Part shown: one piece after another, positions 1-5,491 of the stretch | Numbering within the stretch: position 1 is the first letter of the stretch | Layout: each line of letters begins with the position of its first letter | NCBI GenBank assembly: GCA_036397065.1 | Contig: DASWJP010000107.1 | Location: 1 to 5,659 of the forward strand | Origin: JAJFGI01 sp036397065 | Lineage (GTDB): Bacteria; Pseudomonadota; Alphaproteobacteria; Kiloniellales; J153 | DNA: 5,659 nucleotides | Reading direction: 5' to 3' | The notes under the pieces: generated by a model | What the model was told of the DNA's origin: nothing | Seen by the model: only the letters and a program-made list of their open reading frames with translations | The model's database searches: none | Position numbers and translations under genes: made by a program

Positions 1-498
1 ATCGTCGTGCCGGGGCGCACCTACCGCGCCGATTCCGATGCCACCCATTCGCCCATGTTCCATCAGGTGGAAGGGCTGGTCATCGACGAGACGACCCACA
101 TGGGCCATCTCAAAGGCACCTTGATCGAGTTCTGCCGCGCCTTCTTCGATATCGACGATCTGCCGGTGCGCTTCCGTTCCAGCTATTTCCCCTTCACGGA
201 ACCGAGCGCCGAAATGGATATCGGCTGCAGCCGCGCCGGGGGGCAGCTGACCATCGGCACCGGCGGCGACTGGCTGGAGATTCTCGGCTGCGGCATGGTG
301 CACCCGCGGGTGCTGGAGAATTGCGGCATCGATGCGAACGTCTATCAGGGTTTCGCCTTCGGCATGGGGATCGAACGGGCGGCCATGCTGAAATACGGCA
401 TTCCGGACCTGCGCACTTTCTATGATTCGGATCTGCGCTGGCTTCGCCACTATGGATTCCTGCCGTTCGAGGTGCCCTCCATGGTGCGGGGGTTGTAG
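1..498 (+). CDS. pheS: Phenylalanine--tRNA ligase alpha subunit, 3' part (5' end outside window)
   Basis: PheS is the catalytic subunit of the cytoplasmic alpha2-beta2 synthetase that attaches phenylalanine to tRNA-Phe using ATP. The reading frame is open from base 1, so only the last 165 residues are present, about half of a usual 330-360 aa PheS; the GTG at base 7 is not a start. Numbering from base 1, class II motif 2 is seen as RFRSSYFPFTEPSAEMD at about residues 57-73. A TIGTGGDWLEILGCGMVHP block follows at about 84-102. Motif 3 is GFAFGMGIERAAMLKYGI at about 117-134, with its conserved arginine at 126. The usual ending (DLRWLRHYGF near the C terminus) is present, so the 3' end is intact. 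The TAG stop lies 3 bases before pheT, which shows an operon. No frameshift or odd codon use is seen. The family assignment is very secure. Confidence 0.97.
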   Translation: MVVPGRTYRADSDATHSPMFHQVEGLVIDETTHMGHLKGTLIEFCRAFFDIDDLPVRFRSSYFPFTEPSAEMDIGCSRAGGQLTIGTGGDWLEILGCGMVHPRVLENCGIDANVYQGFAFGMGIERAAMLKYGIPDLRTFYDSDLRWLRHYGFLPFEVPSMVRGL

Positions 499-501
499 GC
501 C

Positions 502-2913
502 GTGAAGTTCACCCTCGCCTGGCTCAAGGAACATCTGGAGACCGACGCGCCGCTTTCGGCGCTCGCCGAGACCTTGACCATGATCGGCCACGAGGTGGAG
601 TCGGTGAATGACCCGGCGGCCCGCTTCGCCGGTTTCATAGTCGGCCATGTGAAGGAGGCCCGGCCGCATCCCAATGCCGACCGCCTGCAGGTGTGCATGG
701 TCGAGACCGGGAACGAGGTGGTGCAGGTGGTGTGCGGCGCGCCCAACGCGCGCACCGGCATGAAGGGCGTCTTCGCCCCGGCCGGCTGCGTCATTCCCGG
801 CACCGGGGTGGCGCTCAAGGCCGGCACCATTCGCGGCGAGGCCTCCAACGGCATGCTGCTCTCCGAGCGGGAGATGGGCCTGTCCGACGAGCACGAGGGC
901 ATCATCGATTTGCCCGCCGACGCGGCGGTGGGCACCTCGGCCGCCGCCGCCCTCGGTTTGCAGGACTCGGTGTTCGACGTTTCCATCACGCCCAACCGGG
1001 GCGATTGCCTGGGCGTGCGCGGCATCGCCCGCGATCTGGCCGCCGCAGGGCTGGGCCGTCTGAAACCCTTCGACGACAAGGCTGTCCCCGGCACCTTCGC
1101 CAGCCCGATTGCCTGGCACCGCGATTTGCCGGCGGCGGCGGCAGATGCCTGCCCCTACGTGGCTGGGCGCACCTTCCGCAACGTGCGCAACGGCCCCAGC
1201 CCCAAGTGGCTGCAGGACCGCCTGCGCGCCATCGGCCTGCGGCCCATCTCGGCCCTGGTCGATATCACCAACTTCGTCACCTACGATCTGAACCGGCCCC
1301 TGCACGTCTTCGATGCCGACAAGCTCGCCGGCGATCTGGTCATGCGCCTGGCGCGGCCCGGCGAGACGATCGAGGCTCTCGATGGCCGCGGCTACCAACT
1401 CGATCCGGAAATGGTGGTGATCGCCGATGACCAGGGCCCGCAAGGCATCGGCGGCGTCATGGGCGGCGAGGCTTCGGGCTGCACCGAGGCGACGCGCACC
1501 GTCTTCGTCGAGGTTGCCCTGTTCGATCCGGTGCGCACCGCCGCCACCGGCCGTAAGCTGGGCATTCTGTCGGATGCGCGCTACCGCTTCGAGCGGGGCC
1601 TCGATCCGCATTCGGCGGTCTGGGGGGCCGAGGTGGCGGCGCGCCTGATCGGCGAGCTGTGCGGCGGCGAGGTCAGCGAGGTGGTCCACGCCGGCACCCT
1701 TCCCGATGCCCGCCGGCAGGCGACCCTGCGCCCGGCGCGGGTAGCGGCACTCGGCGGCGTCGACGTGGCGGTGACCAAGCAGACCCGCATCCTGACCGAC
1801 CTGGGTTTCACGGTGGCCGGCAAGGGCAAGGCGCTGAGCGTGACCCTGCCGTTGTGGCGCTCCGACGTGGAGGGCGAGGCCGACCTGGTGGAAGAGGTAC
1901 TGCGCATCAACGGCTTCGACAAGATTCCGGCGGTTGCCCTGAGCCGCGATGCGGCCCTGCCGCACCCGGTTCTGACCCTGGCCCAGCGCCGCGTCTCCCT
2001 GGCGCGTGCCGCATTGGCCCGCCGAGGGTTGTTCGAGGCGGTCACCTTCTCTTTTATCTCCGAGGACCTGGCCCGGCATTTCGGCGGCGGACGCGAGGAC
2101 ATGCGCCTGGTCAACCCGATCAGCGCCGATCTGGACATCATGCGCCCGGCGGTCCTGCCGGGCCTGGCGGCGGCGGCGGCGCGCAACGCCGATCGGGGCA
2201 CCGGCGATGCCGCCCTGTTCGAGATCGGCCCGCAATACGCCGACGTGACCCCCACCGGACAGACCCGCGTGGCGGCGGGGGTGCGGACAGGTGCCGCCGC
2301 GACGCGGCACTGGGCCGGCGGCAACCGCGCAGTCGATGCCTTCGACGGCAAGGGCGATGCCATGGCGGCGCTCACCGTCTGCGGCGCCCCGGTGGAGAAC
2401 CTGCAGACCACCACCGACGCGCCGGGGTGGTATCACCCGGGCCGCTCCGGCGTCTTGCGGTTGGGGCCGAAGGTGTTGGCCCACTTCGGCGAGTTGCATC
2501 CGCGCATTTTGCGCGCCCTGAGCTTGCGCGGGCCGGTGGCCGCCTTCGAGGTGTTTCTCGATGCCATCCCGGTACCCAAGGCAGGAAAGACCGGCGACGG
2601 CCGGCAGCGCCCGGCCCTGGTCCTCTCGCCGTTCCAGGCGGTGGCCCGCGACTTTGCCTTCGTGCTCGGCGCCGACGTGCCGGCCGAGCAGGTGCTGCGC
2701 GCCGCCAAAAGCGCCGACAAAGCCCTGATCGCCAAGGTCGAGCTGTTCGACGTCTATGCCGGCAAGGGAATCGAGGAGGGCAAGAAGTCGCTCGCCATCG
2801 CCGTTACCTTGCAGCCGACAACCCATACCCTGACCGATGCCGAGATCGAGGCGGTCGCCGCCAAGATCGTCGCCCAAGTCGGCAAGGCCACCGGCGGGAT
2901 GCTGCGGGGGTAG
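502..2913 (+). CDS. pheT: Phenylalanine--tRNA ligase beta subunit
   Basis: PheT is the non-catalytic partner of PheS; it binds tRNA-Phe and hydrolyses mischarged Tyr-tRNA-Phe. The 803-aa product has the full bacterial length. The GTG start gives the typical N terminus MKFTLAWLKEHLE. Domains in order: an EMAP/OB-type tRNA-binding domain at about 44-148 (HPNADRLQVC), the B3/B4 editing domain at about 212-386, B5 at about 404-473, a degenerate class II core at about 490-700, and a C-terminal FDX-ACB anticodon-binding domain at about 709-802 (ARDFAFVL, then FDVYAGKGIEEGKKSLA). Likely editing residues are H268 in RPLHVFD, E337 and A359 in LSDARYRFERG; equivalence to E. coli H265, E334 and A356 is from memory. 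B5 keeps the acidic metal ligands D455, D461, E464 and E465. There is no strong Shine-Dalgarno, only a G-run at 487-492. With the 3-base gap to pheS, translational coupling is likely. Confidence 0.98.
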   Translation: MKFTLAWLKEHLETDAPLSALAETLTMIGHEVESVNDPAARFAGFIVGHVKEARPHPNADRLQVCMVETGNEVVQVVCGAPNARTGMKGVFAPAGCVIPGTGVALKAGTIRGEASNGMLLSEREMGLSDEHEGIIDLPADAAVGTSAAAALGLQDSVFDVSITPNRGDCLGVRGIARDLAAAGLGRLKPFDDKAVPGTFASPIAWHRDLPAAAADACPYVAGRTFRNVRNGPSPKWLQDRLRAIGLRPISALVDITNFVTYDLNRPLHVFDADKLAGDLVMRLARPGETIEALDGRGYQLDPEMVVIADDQGPQGIGGVMGGEASGCTEATRTVFVEVALFDPVRTAATGRKLGILSDARYRFERGLDPHSAVWGAEVAARLIGELCGGEVSEVVHAGTLPDARRQATLRPARVAALGGVDVAVTKQTRILTDLGFTVAGKGKALSVTLPLWRSDVEGEADLVEEVLRINGFDKIPAVALSRDAALPHPVLTLAQRRVSLARAALARRGLFEAVTFSFISEDLARHFGGGREDMRLVNPISADLDIMRPAVLPGLAAAAARNADRGTGDAALFEIGPQYADVTPTGQTRVAAGVRTGAAATRHWAGGNRAVDAFDGKGDAMAALTVCGAPVENLQTTTDAPGWYHPGRSGVLRLGPKVLAHFGELHPRILRALSLRGPVAAFEVFLDAIPVPKAGKTGDGRQRPALVLSPFQAVARDFAFVLGADVPAEQVLRAAKSADKALIAKVELFDVYAGKGIEEGKKSLAIAVTLQPTTHTLTDAEIEAVAAKIVAQVGKATGGMLRG

Positions 2914-2919
2914 GTGGAG

Positions 2920-2931
2920 ACCCGCGCGGGT
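2920..2931. repeat. Perfect 12-bp palindrome in the pheT-lepA gap
   Basis: The sequence ACCCGCGCGGGT is its own reverse complement. It lies 7 bases after the pheT stop and 5 bases before the candidate lepA -35 box. It could be a short terminator-like stem for pheST, though no T-run follows on either strand, or a binding site for a regulator of the lepA promoter, being centred about 46 bases upstream of the predicted start point. In a GC-rich genome a 12-bp palindrome can also arise by chance. The sequence is certain; the function is open. Confidence 0.4.
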
Positions 2932-2936
2932 TCCCC

Positions 2937-2965
2937 TTGGCGGCTCAGGGCCGGGGTGCTATAGG
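2937..2965 (+). promoter_or_regulatory. Candidate sigma70-type promoter for lepA
   Basis: A -35 box TTGGCG (2937-2942) and a -10 box TATAGG (2960-2965) are separated by exactly 17 bases. A TG dinucleotide one base before the -10 box makes it an extended -10. Each hexamer matches the consensus at 4 of 6 positions. Transcription would start near 2972, leaving a leader of about 18 bases before the lepA ATG at 2990. This suggests that lepA can be expressed independently of pheST, although read-through from pheT across the 76-bp gap remains possible. The prediction comes from sequence pattern only. Confidence 0.55.
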
Positions 2966-2989
2966 CTCCGCGGCCGCAGAAATCTCAGC

Positions 2990-4792
2990 ATGACCGACAC
3001 CAGCCACATCCGCAATTTCGCGATCATCGCCCACATCGACCATGGGAAATCGACCCTGGCCGACCGGCTGATTCAATCGTGCGGCGGCCTGACCCTGCGG
3101 GAGATGAAGGAGCAGGTGCTCGATTCCATGGAACTCGAGCGTGAGCGGGGCATCACCATCAAAGCCCAGGCCGTGCGCCTGACCTACCAGGCGAAGGATG
3201 GCGAAACCTATATCCTGAACCTGATCGACACCCCCGGCCACGTGGACTTCTCCTATGAGGTGAGCCGCTCGCTTGCCGCCTGCGAGGGGTCGCTGCTGCT
3301 GGTCGATGCCAGCCAAGGGGTGGAGGCGCAGACCCTGGCCAACGTCTATCTGGCGCTGGACGCCGACCACGAAGTGGTCCCGGTCCTGAACAAGATCGAT
3401 CTGCCCGCCGCCGAGCCGGAGCGGGTGAAGGAGCAAATCGAGGATGTGATCGGCCTGGACGCCTCCGAGGCGGTGGCCATCTCGGCCAAGACCGGCGAAG
3501 GGGTGCCGGACGTGCTCGAAGCCCTGGTCAAGCGCTTGCCGCCGCCCAAGGGCGATGCCGCGGCGCCGCTCAAGGCCCTGCTGGTCGATAGCTGGTACGA
3601 CGCCTATCTGGGGGTGATCACCCTGGTCCGGGTGGTCGACGGCACCCTGAAGCGTGGCATGCGCATCCGCATGATGGGCAGCGGCGCCGTGCACGAGGTG
3701 GACAAGGTCGGTGTCTTCACCCCGAAAATGACCGATGTGCCGACTCTGTCTCCCGGCGAGATCGGCTTCATCACCGCCAGCATCAAGTCGGTGGCCGATT
3801 GCAAGGTCGGCGATACCATCACCGAGGATCGGCGCCGCGCCGCCAAGGCCCTGCCGGGGTTCAAACCGAGCGTGCCCGTCGTCTTCTGCGGCCTGTTTCC
3901 GGTCGATGCGGCGGCTTACGAGGATTTGCGCGATTCCCTGGCCAAGCTGGCGCTCAACGATTCCAGCTTCCAATTCGAGCCGGAGACATCGGCGGCACTC
4001 GGCTTCGGCTATCGCTGCGGCTTTCTCGGCCTGCTGCACCTGGAGATCATTCAGGAGCGCCTGAGCCGCGAGTTCGATCTCGACCTGATCGCCACCGCGC
4101 CCAGCGTGGTCTACAAGGTGCACCTCACCAACGGCGACGTGCTTGAGCTGCACAACCCCACCGACATGCCCGATGCGGTGCGCATCGACCATATCGAGGA
4201 GCCGTGGATCAAGGCGACCATCCTGGTTCCCGACCAGCACCTGGGTGCCATCTTGAAGCTGTGCGAAGATCGGCGCGGCCAGCAGATCGATCTCACCTAC
4301 GTCGGCGGCCGCGCCATGCTGGTCTATCACCTGCCGCTCAACGAGGTGGTGTTCGATTTTTACGACCGCCTGAAATCGGTCTCCCGCGGTTACGCCAGCT
4401 TCGATTATCAGCTCGACGGCTACCGCGAGGGCGATCTGGTCAAGGTGTCGATCCTGGTCAATGCGGAGCCGGTCGATTCGCTCTCCATCATCGTCCACCG
4501 CGCCAAGGCGGAAACCCGCGGCCGGGCCCTGTGCGAACGCTTGAAGGAGCTGATCCCCCGGCAGATGTTCAAGATCGCCATCCAGGCGGCCATCGGCGGC
4601 AAGGTGATCGCCCGCGAGACCATTTCCGCCCTGCGCAAGGACGTCACCGCCAAGTGTTACGGCGGCGACGTGACCCGCAAGCGCAAGCTTCTGGAAAAGC
4701 AGAAGGCCGGCAAGAAACGCATGCGCCAGGTCGGCAACGTGGAGATCCCGCAGTCCGCCTTCCTGGCCGCCCTGCGCATGAGCGACGACTAG
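2990..4792 (+). CDS. lepA: Elongation factor 4 (LepA), translational GTPase
   Basis: LepA/EF4 is a ribosome-binding GTPase with proposed roles in back-translocation, initiation and 30S biogenesis. The 600-aa product matches the family length. The ATG at 2990 was chosen because it gives MTDTSHIRNFAIIAHIDHGK, the canonical start; the frame stays open upstream but that part is unlike LepA. GTPase motifs are complete: G1 AHIDHGKST (14-22), G2 RGITIK (53-58), G3 DTPGH (80-84) with catalytic His84, G4 NKID (134-137) and G5 SAK (165-167). Domain II follows at about 193-277, domain III at about 292-370 and an EF-G domain V-like fold at about 398-487. The LepA-specific C-terminal domain spans about 490-598, ending in a basic stretch (VTRKRKLLEKQKAGKKRMR) and a short acidic tail; EF-G domain IV is absent, as expected. 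The start has no clear Shine-Dalgarno. It follows pheT by 76 bp, with its own candidate promoter, and converges with the membrane protein gene. Confidence 0.98.
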   Translation: MTDTSHIRNFAIIAHIDHGKSTLADRLIQSCGGLTLREMKEQVLDSMELERERGITIKAQAVRLTYQAKDGETYILNLIDTPGHVDFSYEVSRSLAACEGSLLLVDASQGVEAQTLANVYLALDADHEVVPVLNKIDLPAAEPERVKEQIEDVIGLDASEAVAISAKTGEGVPDVLEALVKRLPPPKGDAAAPLKALLVDSWYDAYLGVITLVRVVDGTLKRGMRIRMMGSGAVHEVDKVGVFTPKMTDVPTLSPGEIGFITASIKSVADCKVGDTITEDRRRAAKALPGFKPSVPVVFCGLFPVDAAAYEDLRDSLAKLALNDSSFQFEPETSAALGFGYRCGFLGLLHLEIIQERLSREFDLDLIATAPSVVYKVHLTNGDVLELHNPTDMPDAVRIDHIEEPWIKATILVPDQHLGAILKLCEDRRGQQIDLTYVGGRAMLVYHLPLNEVVFDFYDRLKSVSRGYASFDYQLDGYREGDLVKVSILVNAEPVDSLSIIVHRAKAETRGRALCERLKELIPRQMFKIAIQAAIGGKVIARETISALRKDVTAKCYGGDVTRKRKLLEKQKAGKKRMRQVGNVEIPQSAFLAALRMSDD

Positions 4793-4816
4793 CCACCGGA
4801 CGCGAATATCCGGCTA
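4790..4816. terminator. Inverted repeat between convergent genes, possible bidirectional terminator
   Basis: TAGCC (4790-4794) pairs with GGCTA (4812-4816). Inside, GGA (4798-4800) pairs with TCC (4809-4811) across an 8-base loop, leaving a 3-base bulge. An alternative pairing is CCGGA (4796-4800) with TCCGG (4809-4813). The outer arms are exactly the two stop codons plus two bases: the lepA TAG on one side and the TAG of the leftward gene on the other. The place between convergent genes fits a bidirectional terminator, but no T-run follows on either strand and the stem is modest. It is called as a candidate only. Confidence 0.3.
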
Positions 4817-5137
4817 CTTGAACCGCCAGCGCCGGCGGCGGAAACTTCGCCGTCCAAAGCATGCGATCAACAGGAGCAGACCCGGAACGGCGAAGACCAG
4901 CAGGGCCGGCAATTGCAGGATGCTGACCACGCCGGGGTCCCACAAAGCCGGCCAGATGTAGCGCTCGATGACCGCCTGCATCAGGTTCAGGCTGCCCACG
5001 CTGAGGCTGAACCACAATTCACCTGCCGGCCGCAGGCCGATGCCTGAGGCCGGGTCCGGTGCCAGCAGCTCCCAACCCGCGACGGCCAACGCGGCCAGGA
5101 CCAAGAGCCAGCCGAGACTGCATCCCACAACGCGCAT
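4814..5137 (-). CDS. Small two-pass membrane protein of unknown function
   Basis: I cannot assign a function. The 107-aa protein has a hydrophobic segment at about 4-23, a middle part (about 38-67) with the pattern GELWFSLSVGSLNLMQAVIE followed by RYIWPALWDPG, and a second hydrophobic segment at about 69-94. It ends in a strongly basic tail (GRRSFRRRRWRFK). By the positive-inside rule the Arg-rich tail should be cytoplasmic, so both ends probably face the cytoplasm with the conserved-looking middle outside. The ATG at 5137 is preceded by GAGAG (5144-5148) at a 6-base spacing, a fair ribosome binding site. The patterned WFSL/SLN/ERY/WDP block resembles small hypothetical proteins I recall from alphaproteobacteria, which supports a real gene; I could not verify this. 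It is convergent with lepA, 21 bp between stops, and has no operon partner in the window. There is no cleavable-signal motif and no catalytic motif. Confidence 0.8.
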   Translation of the reverse strand: MRVVGCSLGWLLVLAALAVAGWELLAPDPASGIGLRPAGELWFSLSVGSLNLMQAVIERYIWPALWDPGVVSILQLPALLVFAVPGLLLLIACFGRRSFRRRRWRFK

Positions 5138-5159
5138 TGGACGCTCTCGCGCGGCTATT

Positions 5160-5186
5160 GCGCCCGCCGTTGGAAGAGGCGGGTGC
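5160..5186. repeat. Inverted repeat, 9-bp stem, upstream of the small membrane protein gene
   Basis: GCGCCCGCC (5160-5168) pairs with GGCGGGTGC (5178-5186) around a 9-base loop (5169-5177), with one G-T wobble. It lies 23 bases upstream of the leftward ATG at 5137, so it would fall in the 5' leader of that mRNA if transcription starts further right. No T-run follows, so it does not look like a terminator. Its role is unknown. Confidence 0.45.
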
Positions 5187-5219
5187 GGAACCGTTTCACT
5201 GCAAACCTAACAGGTTCCG
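5186..5219. repeat. Inverted repeat CGGAACC-N20-GGTTCCG
   Basis: A perfect 7-bp inverted repeat (5186-5192 and 5213-5219) encloses 20 bases. Inside, GTTT (5193-5196) can extend the helix by pairing with AAAC (5203-5206), leaving a 6-base bulge. A competing small hairpin, AACC (5204-5207) with GGTT (5213-5216), excludes the larger one. The repeat covers the -10 box and most of the spacer of the weak leftward promoter candidate at 5205-5233, so it could equally be a DNA operator. It directly abuts the hairpin at 5160-5186. Confidence 0.45.
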
Positions 5220-5233
5220 ACGGATCAAGCCAA
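5205..5233 (-). promoter_or_regulatory. Weak candidate promoter for the small membrane protein gene
   Basis: Read leftward, TTGGCT (5233-5228) and TTAGGT (5210-5205) are 17 bases apart, with a TG just before the second box. The -35 has a good TTG core but the -10 match is poor. Transcription would start near 5198, placing the hairpin at 5160-5186 in the leader. This is a pattern guess, supported mainly by spacing and position. Confidence 0.2.
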
Positions 5234-5264
5234 GCGATTGCAAGGGCCTGGCCGAGGCGCGGCC

Positions 5265-5284
5265 GGGGCCGGGATTGGGCCGGG
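5265..5284 (+). other. Canonical G-quadruplex motif
   Basis: Four G-runs (5265-5268, 5271-5273, 5277-5279, 5282-5284) are separated by loops of 2, 3 and 2 bases. This meets the usual G3+N1-7 rule for an intramolecular quadruplex on the + strand. It sits about 43 bases upstream of the candidate tRNA -35 box and 115 bases upstream of the tRNA. High GC makes such motifs commoner by chance, and no biological role can be read from the sequence. Confidence 0.5.
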
Positions 5285-5326
5285 AGTGGCGCCGAGAATG
5301 GTGCCGGGCGCCGGGCCGGTTCGGCG

Positions 5327-5355
5327 TTGCATCGATTTGGCGCCTCGGATACGGT
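5327..5355 (+). promoter_or_regulatory. Candidate promoter for tRNA-Ser
   Basis: TTGCAT (5327-5332) and TACGGT (5350-5355) are 17 bases apart, with start expected near 5362. The bases after the -10 box (CTGGCCC) are a GC-rich discriminator, a feature known from stringently controlled stable-RNA promoters. Each hexamer matches consensus at only 3 of 6 positions. The leader to the tRNA would be about 37 bases and holds the hairpin at 5369-5392. Confidence 0.35.
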
Positions 5356-5368
5356 CTGGCCCGCACAA

Positions 5369-5392
5369 CGCCGGACGATGCACGGTCCGGCG
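5369..5392 (+). repeat. Perfect 8-bp hairpin in the predicted tRNA-Ser leader
   Basis: CGCCGGAC (5369-5376) pairs perfectly with GTCCGGCG (5385-5392) around an 8-base loop. It ends 6 bases before the first base of the mature tRNA, so it would form in the precursor next to the RNase P cleavage point. It is too GC-rich and lacks a T-run to be a standard terminator of upstream transcription. It may affect 5' processing or be a protein-binding palindrome; the structure is certain as a sequence pattern, the role is not. Confidence 0.5.
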
Positions 5393-5398
5393 CCCAGC

Positions 5399-5491
5399 GG
5401 AGGGGTGGCCGAGCGGTCGAAGGCGCACGCCTGGAAAGTGTGTATACGGTGATGAGCTGTATCGTGGGTTCGAATCCCACCCCCTCCGCCA
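5399..5491 (+). tRNA. tRNA-Ser, anticodon GGA
   Basis: This is a complete type II tRNA gene of 93 bases including the encoded CCA end. The acceptor stem GGAGGGG (5399-5405) pairs perfectly with CCCCTCC (5481-5487); the discriminator is G (5488) and CCA follows at 5489-5491. The D arm is GCC (5408-5410) with GGC (5422-5424). The anticodon stem CACGC/GTGTG (5426-5430, 5438-5442) carries the loop CTGGAAA with anticodon GGA at 5433-5435, which reads UCC and, by wobble, UCU. A long variable arm, ATACGG/CTGTAT (5444-5449, 5457-5462), is the serine hallmark and an identity element for SerRS. The T arm is GTGGG/CCCAC (5464-5468, 5476-5480) with loop TTCGAAT. No arm has a mismatch other than G-T wobbles, so it should be functional. 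Confidence 0.98.

Larger units (their letters stand above)
5138..5398. other. Structured intergenic region between divergent membrane protein gene and tRNA-Ser
   Basis: These 261 bases separate the leftward membrane protein gene from the rightward tRNA gene, so both promoters should lie here. I find no credible coding region: the open frames crossing it run into the tRNA and show no protein-like pattern. It contains two adjacent hairpin-forming repeats, a G-rich stretch of degenerate 11-12-base units (about 5266-5311), a candidate tRNA promoter and a leader hairpin, each listed separately. Confidence 0.7.

Noticed and set aside
1581..2414. Antisense open frame (277 codons) opposite pheT
   Set aside because: A/R/S/P-rich shadow with no domain pattern; it has no independent promoter or ribosome binding site that I can see.
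2837..2989. Upstream extension of the lepA frame by 51 codons
   Set aside because: The extension overlaps pheT, is R/P/G-rich and unlike any LepA N terminus. The ATG at 2990 gives the canonical protein and lies after a promoter candidate that itself falls within the extension.
1659..2993. Long + strand open frame (444 codons) overlapping pheT in another frame
   Set aside because: Its product is dominated by R, G, P and A, typical of an off-frame reading of high-GC coding DNA, and pheT accounts for the region.
2945..4498. Long antisense open frame (517 codons) opposite lepA
   Set aside because: It lies entirely opposite lepA and the gap before it. Its product is a low-complexity mix of H, D, Q, G, L and V, as expected from the reverse of GC-rich GTPase codons, with no recognisable domain. 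lepA is unmistakable on the other strand.
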